Positions 49,948-57,883 of a DNA stretch of 64,000 nt are shown one piece after another. This DNA is from Oscillospiraceae bacterium (lineage in GTDB: Bacteria > Bacillota > Clostridia > Oscillospirales > Oscillospiraceae). The stretch lies in the NCBI GenBank assembly GCA_017461445.1, contig JAFTXW010000016.1:1-64000 (forward strand), given 5' to 3'. Under the pieces are notes generated by a model. The model did not search any database, was not told the DNA's origin, and worked only from the letters and a program-made list of their open reading frames with translations. How positions within the stretch are numbered: position 1 is the stretch's first letter; every line of letters begins with the position of its first letter. The position numbers and the translations under genes were made by a program.

Positions 49948-52611
49948 TCAAATTTCCTCGTTGACGGTAATGATGACCTCCCCCGTCACCGCGCCGGAGA
50001 ACCGCAGCCGTCCATCCCAAATTTCCGGCACACTCTCGGAAATGCTAAAGACCGTATAGCTGATAACCCCATCCCCGGAAACCGTAAAGTGATCCGTATA
50101 GGAGCTGAGCTTCGCGCTTTCCAGGGCCTGGGTATCCGTGCGGTAGTAGCAAAGATATCCGCTTGTGGCATCCAGAATATTCAGACCCTTCACCCGGATC
50201 ACATCGCCCTTTGCGCATTCGATCCAGTTGGTCACGCAGCTGCCCGCGTATTCCACCACGGAAGCGGAGGAATTCAGACGGCTGTCCACTGCCCAGTCCT
50301 CACTTGCCGTATCCGCCAGGTTGGTGTAAGTACCGCTGCCGGAATCGTCCCCGGTGTCTTCCGAGTCGCCGCCCTTGCCCTGGATGGTGATGGCAACATT
50401 CTCCGCACTTTCCGCCGTCAGCGCACCGGAGAAACGGATCCTGCCTCCCCAGTATTCCCCTATGCTGCTGACAATGCTGTGCACCGTATACCGGATCACA
50501 CCGTTCTCCACAGTGAAGTGCTCAGAATAAGAAGCACACTTGGTAGCCTCCTGTCCGATATCCGTCCGCTCAATAACGATATAGCCGCTGGTGGCATCCA
50601 GAATATCCAGCCCGGAAACGCACACCACATCGCCGATATCGCATTCGATCCAGTTGGTAACGCAGCTGCCCGCGCAGTCCACCACCGCGCCGGAGGAGTT
50701 CAGACGGCTGTCGTTGGCCCAGTCAGCACTTGCGGTGTCCGCCAGATTGCTGCCGCCGGAAACGCCCACCGCCACAGCGGTGATAACGACCTCTCCGAAC
50801 ACGGCCCCAATGCTGACCTTCCCATTGGCATAGGCCTCTGCGGTAATGTCCTCGCCACCCATGGTAACGGTAACGCTGCTCAGCTCGCAGCCCTCCACCG
50901 CCGTGATCTCCGTCTCGAAGGGATCGCCCGCAACCACAGCGGTGCTCCCGTTGGATGCCGTACAGCCGGTCAGCGCGAAGGTCACCGCGTACATGGTGCC
51001 CATCGCCTCGCCATAGAGGAACATCCGGTCCTTGCCCACACCCAGCCGGGTCAGGGTCACGGTATGGCTCTCCCGGTTGACGGTAACGAAATCCATGGCG
51101 TGCTCATTGTCCGTACCCATGACCCGGGTCTCCTCATTTTCGTCGTAGCTGAGATTTGCGTCGCTGGTAATGGTCACCACCGGGAAAGGCAGCGCGGTCA
51201 TATCCAGCTGATCCCTGTGGCAGTGGCCGCAAAACAGCCCCACGATCTCCGCCGGGATCTTGCCCGCATAGCCGCAGCTGACGCTGACATAGTCCCACTC
51301 CCCTTCCGTACCATAGCTGCCGGAATACTCCGTTCCCTCACAGAAGGCCTTCAGTATCCCCTTGAATACCTCCCCATCCCGCATCAGTCCGAGATAACTG
51401 CCCAAAGGCGGCACATGGGTCGCCAGCACCACCGACCAGCCTTCCTCCGCAAACTGCAATGCCGTCTCCGCCAGCCAGCTAAGCTGCTCCTGCCCGAAGC
51501 CGTAGGTACGCATTCTGCGGTGCACTGCGTATCCGTTTTCATCCTCCTCGTCCGCGACCCACAGGGAGTTCAGCAGGATATAGCGCACCTTCGCCTCCGT
51601 GTCATTCACATAGTAGTAAGACCCGTCGCCCCCGAACACCCTGCGTCCGTCCGATGCCTGCTTGCGGAAGATGGCATTGTACAGCTCCCTGGCATCCATC
51701 TGACAGCAGTAATAGGGATCGCTGAGACTCCCCTCATATCCCCAGGAGCCGTCGTGATTGCCCTGTACCTGCAGCAGCCTGTCCCACCCAATGGGGGCAA
51801 GCACCTTGTCCGCCGCAATCAAACTCTGCCGCATCTGCTCCTCGCTGGTCAGCGCGTTGCCGTCAGAACGGGCCGCGTCGCCGCCCATGATGGCATAAGG
51901 AATGCGGCAGGCATCCATCACCGCGCAGGCCAGATCCCCCACATGGCCGGGATTGGGCACCTTCGCGTTCTGGGCAATGTGGCTGTCGGAAAACCAGCCA
52001 AAGCTGAAGCAGCTTCTGCCTCCCGCATCCTGCGCAGCCGTAACTTTACCGATGGCCCGCTGCACCGCCCCCTCCCAGTAGCCGGGATAGGAGCCGAAGG
52101 AAACATTTGCCGATTCCAGCTTGGTGACCACGCCGCCGCTGCTGACCTGGGCCACCTTCAGGAACTGCCCCACCTCCGCGCCATCGGGAATAGGCAGATA
52201 GGCAGCCACCCGGTAGTGGGAATCCATCAGATCCTCCTCAAAGGCCACATTGGGCTGCACATACACCAGCACCGAGAAGGTGCTGATCTTTTTGGAGCCC
52301 TTCAGCACATCCACCGCAACCATCACAGGCCCGCTTTTCAGCAGCACCATAGGTGCCAGCTCCACCGTCAGCACGTTTTCCTCCGCCGACCAGGCAGCCG
52401 TGTCCTCCACCCGGTCATAGGTGCCGCCGCTGCCGTCACTCCGGGCAAAGCGGATGACCACCGTGGCATTCTCCGGCACCGGCCAGGCTTCGCCGTTTGC
52501 GTACAGGGCAATGGTCAGCCGCCGGGTATACTGATCCCCCTGCACCATGTCCACCCGGGGCAATACCCCGGGCTTCGTAAAGTCCATTTTGAGTTTGTGT
52601 TCGATAACCAT
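49948..52611 (-). CDS. BppU-type phage baseplate domain fused to a calcineurin-like phosphoesterase with duplicated C-terminal module
   Basis: An 887-residue protein in four parts. Residues 1-120 resemble the N-terminal domain of phage baseplate upper proteins (BppU), with a QGDQYTRRLTIALYANG start. Residues about 200-530 are a metallophosphoesterase: SDSH near 208, GGDAARS, QGNHDGSW near 280, ATHVPP and FCGHCHRDQ. A Cys-containing beta module follows. Two copies of a module of about 100-125 residues end the protein, each starting NLADTAS and containing SRLNSS, then SCVTNWIEC and DATSGY. No signal peptide. No phage genes adjoin it. AAAGGGGG precedes the ATG. Confidence 0.82.
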   Translation of the reverse strand: MVIEHKLKMDFTKPGVLPRVDMVQGDQYTRRLTIALYANGEAWPVPENATVVIRFARSDGSGGTYDRVEDTAAWSAEENVLTVELAPMVLLKSGPVMVAVDVLKGSKKISTFSVLVYVQPNVAFEEDLMDSHYRVAAYLPIPDGAEVGQFLKVAQVSSGGVVTKLESANVSFGSYPGYWEGAVQRAIGKVTAAQDAGGRSCFSFGWFSDSHIAQNAKVPNPGHVGDLACAVMDACRIPYAIMGGDAARSDGNALTSEEQMRQSLIAADKVLAPIGWDRLLQVQGNHDGSWGYEGSLSDPYYCCQMDARELYNAIFRKQASDGRRVFGGDGSYYYVNDTEAKVRYILLNSLWVADEEDENGYAVHRRMRTYGFGQEQLSWLAETALQFAEEGWSVVLATHVPPLGSYLGLMRDGEVFKGILKAFCEGTEYSGSYGTEGEWDYVSVSCGYAGKIPAEIVGLFCGHCHRDQLDMTALPFPVVTITSDANLSYDENEETRVMGTDNEHAMDFVTVNRESHTVTLTRLGVGKDRMFLYGEAMGTMYAVTFALTGCTASNGSTAVVAGDPFETEITAVEGCELSSVTVTMGGEDITAEAYANGKVSIGAVFGEVVITAVAVGVSGGSNLADTASADWANDSRLNSSGAVVDCAGSCVTNWIECDIGDVVCVSGLDILDATSGYIVIERTDIGQEATKCASYSEHFTVENGVIRYTVHSIVSSIGEYWGGRIRFSGALTAESAENVAITIQGKGGDSEDTGDDSGSGTYTNLADTASEDWAVDSRLNSSASVVEYAGSCVTNWIECAKGDVIRVKGLNILDATSGYLCYYRTDTQALESAKLSSYTDHFTVSGDGVISYTVFSISESVPEIWDGRLRFSGAVTGEVIITVNEEI

Positions 52612-52651
52612 AATCTGGTCCCCCTTTCACAAAAAGCGAAAAAAGCCCCCA

Positions 52652-52737
52652 TTGTTGCACACCTCCGTGCAACAAAACGCGGAATCAGCCCATTCACCCA
52701 AAAACCTGCCATGCGGAATTTCCTGTTGAAATTCCGC
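52652..52737. promoter_or_regulatory. Two dyads in the divergent region before the DAHP synthase gene
   Basis: TTGTTGCAC-N6-GTGCAACAA (52652-52675) and GCGGAATTTC-N5-GAAATTCCGC (52713-52737), both perfect. They lie between the leftward BppU gene and rightward aro gene and may be operators or an RNA attenuator for amino acid control; neither is followed by a T-run. Confidence 0.45.
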
Positions 52738-52786
52738 CACAGAAATGCTAAAGTATACCCATCAAACACAGAGAGAGGGTCCACCT

Positions 52787-53818
52787 ATGAAAAATATGAA
52801 TTTCAAACGCAAGCTCCCCATTCCCAAGGACATCAAGGAGCAGTATCCCCTGACCCAGGAGCTTTCCCGCATCAAGGCCGCCCGGGACGAGATCATCGCC
52901 GACGTATTCACCGGCAAAAGCGATAAGCTGATCCTGATCATCGGCCCCTGCTCCGCCGACCGGGAGGACGCGGTACTGGACTACTGCGAGCGTCTGGCAA
53001 AGCTCCAGGACAAGGTTTCCGATAAGCTGATCCTGATCCCCCGGGTCTATACCAACAAGCCCCGCACCACCGGCGACGGCTATAAGGGCCTCCTGCACCA
53101 ACCGAACCCCCAGCAGGCCTCCGATATGCTGGAAGGCGTCATTGCCATCCGCCGGCTCCATACCAACGTCCTTGCCAACACCGGCCTGTCCACCGCCGAC
53201 GAGATGCTCTATCCCGATAACTACCGCTACCTGTCTGATCTGCTGGCCTACGTTGCCGTGGGTGCCCGGAGCGTGGAAAATCAGGAGCACCGCCTGACCT
53301 CCAGCGGCATTGCCGTCCCCGTGGGCATGAAGAACCCCACCAGTGGCGACATTTCCGTCATGCTCAATTCCATCATGGCCGCCCAGCATTCCCATACCTT
53401 CATCTACCGGGGCTGGGAGGTGGACACCACCGGCAATCCCCTGGCCCATGCCATCATGCGCGGCTATGTGAACAAGCACGGCGATGCCCTGCCCAACTAC
53501 CATTTCGAGGATCTGGAATTCCTGTACAACGCCTATTCCGCCAAGGGCCTGCAGAATATGGCCCTGATCGTAGATGCCAACCATTCCAACTCTGCCAAGA
53601 AATACGCCGAGCAGCCCCGCATCTGTAAAGAAGTCCTCCATTCCTGCCGCCATTCCGCCCATATCAAATCCATGGTCAAGGGCTTTATGATCGAATCCTA
53701 CCTGGAAAACGGCTGTCAGAAGATCGGCGAGGGCATTTACGGAAAGTCCATCACCGACCCCTGCATCGGCTGGAAGGAAACCGAAAAACTTGTCCAGGAC
53801 ATCGCCGCCCTCATCTGA
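52787..53818 (+). CDS. aroF: 3-deoxy-7-phosphoheptulonate synthase (DAHP synthase)
   Basis: First enzyme of the shikimate pathway, joining PEP and erythrose 4-phosphate. The 343-residue protein is the AroG/AroF-type (class I-alpha) form. IIGPCSADREDAV, RVYTNKPRTTGDGYKG, VGARSVENQEHR and VDANHSNSAKK carry the PEP- and metal-binding residues. It retains the N-terminal extension used for feedback control, but I cannot tell which amino acid inhibits it. The start at 52787 follows GAGAGAGGG. No other aro genes are next to it. Confidence 0.94.
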   Translation: MKNMNFKRKLPIPKDIKEQYPLTQELSRIKAARDEIIADVFTGKSDKLILIIGPCSADREDAVLDYCERLAKLQDKVSDKLILIPRVYTNKPRTTGDGYKGLLHQPNPQQASDMLEGVIAIRRLHTNVLANTGLSTADEMLYPDNYRYLSDLLAYVAVGARSVENQEHRLTSSGIAVPVGMKNPTSGDISVMLNSIMAAQHSHTFIYRGWEVDTTGNPLAHAIMRGYVNKHGDALPNYHFEDLEFLYNAYSAKGLQNMALIVDANHSNSAKKYAEQPRICKEVLHSCRHSAHIKSMVKGFMIESYLENGCQKIGEGIYGKSITDPCIGWKETEKLVQDIAALI

Positions 53819-54015
53819 CCCGCACACCCTATCGCATAGGGGCCCCTTGCGGTCGCCCGCCGCTTTTGCTACGCAAAAGCAAAAAAATCCCTTCCCCCCC
53901 GGGGGGAAGGTACCCCAAAGGGGCGGAAGAGGAATGCGAGCGATAGCCTGTCGATTACTGCGTCCTATCAGACCTCCTCCACCCCATCCCCCCAAGCCAC
54001 AAGAAAGGAGCCCCC
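53819..54015. repeat. Intergenic block of G+C-rich palindromes
   Basis: About 195 bases rich in short hairpins: CTTTTGCTACGCAAAAG, CCTTCCCCCCGGGGGGAAGG and TACCCCAAAGGGG. CTATCGCATAGG lies at the left and GCGATAGCC at the right. No coding frame. The CCTTCCCC/GGGGAAGG plus GGCGGAAGAGG wording resembles dispersed intergenic repeats common in this bacterial family, but no second copy is seen in this window. The first hairpins may end aroF transcription. Confidence 0.6.
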
Positions 54016-54699
54016 ATGTCCAACACCATTGCCCACCTTGCCGTCGCCCGGGAAATTCTCCTGCAATCCCCCGCCCTGGTCACCGACGAGCACGCCTATT
54101 ACCTGGGAGCCCTCGCCCCGGATACCATCAGCAGCAAACCCGGCTGTCTGCGGGAGGACAAGAAGTACGTCCATCTCCGCCAGGATATCCGGGATGCCGA
54201 CTGGCTCACGGAAGAAAAAATGTCCCTTTTCCAAAGCCGTATAGCGGAATTCGCGGAAAACCATATCCAAAACAACCCAGATTCCGCCCGCCGCGACTTC
54301 GCCGTCGGTTACCTCGTCCACCTGCTCACCGACAAATGGAACCATAAGACCATCCGCCAGCAGATGCTGATGATCGCCAATGGTCGCGGCGTTCAGGAAA
54401 CGGACCGGGCCTTCTTCCATATGATGACAAACGACCTGGAAGCCCTGGACCAATACCTCCTGACCCGCCATCCCCAGCTGCGCCAACTGTTCGCAGACCT
54501 GACCGGAACCCCCGTCACCGTCTCCCTCCCCGGCTATATCGAAACCGAATACCTGCAAGCCAGCATCCAATGGTGGCAAACCACCTACCTCCCCAACATC
54601 CAAGCCCGAAAGCTTCTCTACATCTCCACCCCCGACATCGATACCTTTGTGGAGCTTTCCTCCCGGGAGATCCTCCGGGAGCTGCTGCCCCTTCTGTGA
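54016..54699 (+). CDS. Zinc-dependent phospholipase C-like hydrolase
   Basis: A 227-residue protein of the zinc-dependent phospholipase C / S1-P1-like helical fold. Candidate ligands: the N-terminal IAHLAVAREIL His, LGALAPDTI Asp, YVHLRQDI His, and the pair in GYLVHLLTDKWNH. Members without signal peptide, as here, are widespread in Clostridia with unknown substrates. An AAAGGAG site precedes the ATG at 54016. Confidence 0.78.
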   Translation: MSNTIAHLAVAREILLQSPALVTDEHAYYLGALAPDTISSKPGCLREDKKYVHLRQDIRDADWLTEEKMSLFQSRIAEFAENHIQNNPDSARRDFAVGYLVHLLTDKWNHKTIRQQMLMIANGRGVQETDRAFFHMMTNDLEALDQYLLTRHPQLRQLFADLTGTPVTVSLPGYIETEYLQASIQWWQTTYLPNIQARKLLYISTPDIDTFVELSSREILRELLPLL

Positions 54700-54830
54700 C
54701 CCAGCGGCAAAATTCGCCCCATACCGCCGCATCCAAACAAAAGAGAAATCAGCCTCAAAAAACCCTAATTTCTTTCCAACCAGCGGTTGGAAAGACCCGC
54801 AGACTACCCTCAACAGTCACAGACAAATAT

Positions 54831-54865
54831 AAAAGCCGAAAGGACTCCGGTTCCTTTCGGCTTTT
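54831..54865. terminator. Bidirectional intrinsic terminator
   Basis: A 14-bp perfect stem (AAAAGCCGAAAGGA / TCCTTTCGGCTTTT) with a 7-base loop followed by TT, between convergent genes. Confidence 0.92.
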
Positions 54866-54872
54866 TTGCCCC

Positions 54873-55247
54873 TTACCAGGAACATTCCTCAAAAATTTCA
54901 AATTCCACGATCCCGCAGTAGCCCTCCTCCTGGACCCACACGCACCGGGCATACAGGTATTCCTCGTTCTCCAGCCAGATCTCGTAGTAGGTGATCTCCT
55001 CACCCAAGCCGCCGTAGGCGATGTCCCCGGTCCGCTCATAGTCCACGCAGTCCACCCGCAGGACTTCCCGGCCGCCGATCAGGTCCACATACCCCTCCAG
55101 CTTCTCCCGGATCCCCTCCTCCCCGTGCTCCTCATTCACGGGGCCCATTGCCGTCTCCACATCCCCGATTGCCAGATGCTTCACCATTCTCTGAACAGAC
55201 ATCAACGCGCTCAGGGGCTGTTCCAAAATATCAGGTCTTGTTCCCAT
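54873..55247 (-). CDS. Uncharacterised small acidic protein
   Basis: A 124-residue acidic protein that I do not recognise. An N-terminal helix-like part (LSALMSVQRMVKHLAIGDVE) is followed by beta-strand segments (YVDLIGGREVLRVDCVDY; EEITYYEIWLENEEYLYARC). A closing ECSW completes it. Overall pattern could fit a small NTF2- or barrel-like fold. No signal peptide or metal motif. It is a single gene between a terminator and the MATE promoter. Confidence 0.6.
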   Translation of the reverse strand: MGTRPDILEQPLSALMSVQRMVKHLAIGDVETAMGPVNEEHGEEGIREKLEGYVDLIGGREVLRVDCVDYERTGDIAYGGLGEEITYYEIWLENEEYLYARCVWVQEEGYCGIVEFEIFEECSW

Positions 55248-55320
55248 TCCTTTTTCATACTATAATTCGGCACCGTTCAGGCGGCGTCTTCTTCCCGCCA
55301 GGGAAAACGGCGGCAGCCGG

Positions 55321-55349
55321 TTGATTTGACGGTAAGGACATGATAAAAT
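55321..55349 (+). promoter_or_regulatory. Promoter of the second MATE gene
   Basis: TTGATT (55321-55326), 17 bases, TAAAAT (55344-55349), about 30 bases upstream of the start. Confidence 0.6.
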
Positions 55350-55379
55350 GGATATATCCATTCATAACGTGAGGTACTT

Positions 55380-56735
55380 ATGGCACCAAAGATAAAGAAT
55401 ATGACCGAGGGGAATCCCTTGTCATTGATCGTTTCCTTTTCCCTGCCCCTGATGGTGGGCAATGTGTTTCAGCAGCTTTATACCGTGGTGGACACGATGG
55501 TGGTCGGCAAAGTGCTGGGCGTTGACGCACTGGCAGCACTGGGGGCCACAGACTGGCTGTACTGGATGATGCTTGGCATGGTTCAGGGGGTGACCCAGGG
55601 CTTCGGAATCCTGATGGCAAGCGAATTCGGCGCAAAGCAGTACGAAAGCCTGCGCAGGGTTGTGGGCAGCTCCGCCTCCCTTTCCGTCATCTGCGCTCTG
55701 GTGTTCCTGATTCTGGGCCAGCTGGCGGCCCGGCCCGTGTTGGAGCTTTTGAATACGCCCAGTGAGATCATGGGCTGGTCGCTGGCCTACCTGCGGATCA
55801 TGGTTCTGGGCATTCCCATTGTGATGGCCTACAATCTGCTCGCCTGTATCCTGCGTTCTCTGGGAGACGGACAAACGCCCCTGAACGCCATGATCGTTGC
55901 AGCACTGACCAATATCGTGCTGGACCTGCTGTTTGTGCTGGTGTTCCGGTGGGGCATTATCGGTGCAGCGGCTGCCACATTGATTGCCCAGCTGGTTTCC
56001 GGCATTTTCTGCCTGCTACGGATTTGGAAAATAGAGTTTATGCACCTGAAACGGGAACATTTCGCCCTGAAGCCCACCATGGCCGGACGGCTTATGTCCC
56101 TCGGCTCCCCCATGGCTCTTCAGAATGCCATCATCGCCATTGGCGGCATGATCATCCAGGCAGCAGTCAATGGATATGGCGTTACTTTCATCGGCGGATT
56201 TACAGCTACAAATAAGCTTTACGGTGTTCTGGAAATCGCCGCGACCTCCTATGGCTATGCCATGATCACCTATGTGGGCCAGAATCTGGGGGCGGGCATG
56301 ATTGAACGCATCCGCAAGGGTATGCGCTGCGCCATCGCAGTGGCAATCGTCACCTCCGTGGTCATTGCGGTTGTCATGCTGATTTTCGGAAATCCGATCG
56401 TAAGAACCTTCCTTTCCGGAACCCCTCAGGAAGTGGAGCAGGCAACGCAGGTTGCCTATACCTATCTCGCCATCATGAGCATTTGCCTGCCGGTTCTCTA
56501 TATCCTTCATGTGACACGCAGCGCAGTTCAGGGCATGGGAAATACGGTTCTTCCCATGGTATCGGGTATTGCGGAATTCATCATGCGTACCGGCGGCGTT
56601 CTGCTTTTGCCCGCTTTGTTTGGTGAAAACGGAATATTTATTGCCGAAGTGTCAGCCTGGGCTGGAGCGGATTTGATCCTGATTCCAAGCTACTTCATTA
56701 CCATCGCCAAAATTTCAAAAGCAGGAAGGCCATAA
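55380..56735 (+). CDS. MATE-family efflux transporter
   Basis: A 451-residue twelve-helix antiporter. Starts with LIVSFSLPLMVGNVFQQLYT and VDTMVVGKVLGVDALAALG, typical of the DinF/NorM branch; the second half has RLMSLGSPMALQNAIIAIGG and YVGQNLGAG. It is a different subtype from the MATE protein at 34.1 kb. Start at the ATG 55380 with a weak GAGGTA site. Single gene with its own promoter and terminator. Confidence 0.92.
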   Translation: MAPKIKNMTEGNPLSLIVSFSLPLMVGNVFQQLYTVVDTMVVGKVLGVDALAALGATDWLYWMMLGMVQGVTQGFGILMASEFGAKQYESLRRVVGSSASLSVICALVFLILGQLAARPVLELLNTPSEIMGWSLAYLRIMVLGIPIVMAYNLLACILRSLGDGQTPLNAMIVAALTNIVLDLLFVLVFRWGIIGAAAATLIAQLVSGIFCLLRIWKIEFMHLKREHFALKPTMAGRLMSLGSPMALQNAIIAIGGMIIQAAVNGYGVTFIGGFTATNKLYGVLEIAATSYGYAMITYVGQNLGAGMIERIRKGMRCAIAVAIVTSVVIAVVMLIFGNPIVRTFLSGTPQEVEQATQVAYTYLAIMSICLPVLYILHVTRSAVQGMGNTVLPMVSGIAEFIMRTGGVLLLPALFGENGIFIAEVSAWAGADLILIPSYFITIAKISKAGRP

Positions 56736-56759
56736 AAAACCTTCCCGCATTTGTCTGCC

Positions 56760-56798
56760 AAAGGCCCCTGCTTTCAGCAAAAGAAAGCAGGGGCCTTT
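56760..56798 (+). terminator. Intrinsic terminator of the second MATE gene
   Basis: A 16-bp perfect stem (AAAGGCCCCTGCTTTC / GAAAGCAGGGGCCTTT) with a 7-base loop followed by AATAT. Confidence 0.88.
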
Positions 56799-56884
56799 AA
56801 TATACCACATCAGCCATTGCGCGCAGCTCTTACGCTTGATTGCTTCATACCTTATCGAATCTGGAGAAAACTTCAAAAAGGGTC

Positions 56885-56975
56885 TTGACAAATCTCCTGG
56901 GAGGATATATTATAATCACGGTTAGCAAAGGCTAACCGTGATTTCACCCCTTTAGTTAGCAGCAGCTAACTAAAG
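56885..56975 (+). promoter_or_regulatory. Promoter with two metalloregulator-like dyads
   Basis: TTGACA (56885-56890), 17 bases, TATTAT (56908-56913). Just downstream lie two perfect dyads: CACGGTTAGC-N4-GCTAACCGTG (56917-56940) and TTTAGTTAGC-N4-GCTAACTAAA (56952-56975). Both share GTTAGC/GCTAAC half-sites, which resemble DtxR/IdeR iron boxes (GGTTAG/CTAACC). The position over the start of transcription suits repression by an iron-loaded regulator; a role as RNA hairpins cannot be excluded. Confidence 0.6.
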
Positions 56976-57124
56976 CTGTCAAAAATCTCCTTAATTTCAT
57001 TTACGTTTTTTTGCAAAGCCAGGCTCTATTACGGGCATAACTATCCCAACGCACCTCTTTTTCCTGGTAAAAAAGCACCTGAAAAAGAGTTTCTCAAAGA
57101 ATAACGAAACAAGGAGGTCTCCAT
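56976..57124 (+). other. Long untranslated leader of the DUF3793 gene
   Basis: About 150 bases between the second dyad and the start codon, with no open frame. It holds an imperfect hairpin, CTCTTTTTC ... GAAAAAGAG (about 57055-57090), and a strong AAGGAGG site. I do not recognise a riboswitch class. Confidence 0.45.
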
Positions 57125-57676
57125 ATGTCCGATGACTATTTGATCCGTAATTGCGCCCCAACGCTCGCCGGGATCAAAACGGCCAGTTTGTTTACCTGCC
57201 CCTACGAGACGCAGGCTGCCCTTTTGGACTCCGTACGCCGGATAAACGAACGAATCGGCTCCAAGGGGCTTCGGATGCTTCCCCTGCGTTTTTCTGACAA
57301 GAAAGCATTGATTTATCTTTACCGGCCCGAAAAGCTGCGTATCGACCTGTCAGATGCAACTGCAGCAAATCTTCTGGAAAGCTGCGGGTATAACACCAGC
57401 AGCTGCGAAAAATGTGTTGTCAGATTGGTTCAAAAACTCCGTCAGACGGAAGACTTCCCCCATGAAATTGGTCTGTTTCTCGGATATCCTCCGGAAGATG
57501 TCTGCGGTTTTATAGAGCAAGGGCCTGATTACTGCAAATGCAGCGGATGCTGGAAGGTCTATGGGGATGAGGAAGCTGCCAAGAAGAAGTTTGCCCAGTA
57601 CAAAAAATGCACAAGGATTTATTGTGACCTGTGGGCAAAAGGAAAAGATATTGAACGGCTCACCGTAGCCGGTTGA
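57125..57676 (+). CDS. DUF3793 family protein
   Basis: A 183-residue cytosolic protein of DUF3793, a clostridial family often found next to flavodoxin and iron-uptake genes. Features: CAPTLAGIKTASLF at the N-terminus, LIYLYRPEKL, an IGLFLGYPPEDVCGFI core, then a Cys-rich end (YCKCSGCWKVYGDE, with KKCTRIYCDL). The Cys cluster suggests metal binding. Function unknown. The neighbouring flavodoxin and the dyads upstream support iron-linked expression. Confidence 0.82.
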   Translation: MSDDYLIRNCAPTLAGIKTASLFTCPYETQAALLDSVRRINERIGSKGLRMLPLRFSDKKALIYLYRPEKLRIDLSDATAANLLESCGYNTSSCEKCVVRLVQKLRQTEDFPHEIGLFLGYPPEDVCGFIEQGPDYCKCSGCWKVYGDEEAAKKKFAQYKKCTRIYCDLWAKGKDIERLTVAG

Positions 57677-57682
57677 TATACC

Positions 57683-57804
57683 ATTAATACTGCTTCTTAA
57701 TAGAAATCTTTAATTTCTATCAAGAAGGGCACTGCCTTGCGGCATTGCCGAGTTTGCGATTTTTAGAATAAAATCACAAAATCACGTCTCATATGATTCT
57801 CATA
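57683..57804. repeat. Dispersed intergenic repeat, copy B (inverted)
   Basis: The reverse complement matches 11433-11555 almost base for base, with only scattered mismatches. It starts seven bases after the DUF3793 stop, at TAATACTGCTTCTT, which corresponds to the right end of copy A. The inner dyad TTCTTAATAGAAA / TTTCTATCAAGAA and the GGCATTGCCG part are both present. Confidence 0.8.
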
Positions 57805-57850
57805 TGAAAAACTGCAATTCTTGCGAATTACAGTTTTTAATTGAGAATCA
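57794..57850. repeat. Long imperfect hairpin before flavodoxin gene
   Basis: TGATTCTCA at the left pairs with TGAGAATCA at the right. Inside, AAAACTGCAATTC pairs with GAATTACAGTTTT around a TTGC loop. The right arm (TTTTTAATTGAGAATCA) equals the left end of repeat copy A in direct orientation. So copy B ends in this extra palindrome. It may act as a terminator or leader structure for flavodoxin. Confidence 0.65.
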
Positions 57851-57883
57851 GTATAAATTATTTTTGAAAGGTTGGACAATAAT

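Noticed and set aside
50089-52926. A rightward open frame of 945 codons opposite the BppU-phosphoesterase gene
   Set aside because: The leftward protein has recognised domains and a proper ribosome site; the opposite frame is His/Pro/Gly-rich low-information sequence.
56917-57124. A known riboswitch before the DUF3793 gene
   Set aside because: No conserved core of any class that I know is visible; the dyads fit DNA operators better.
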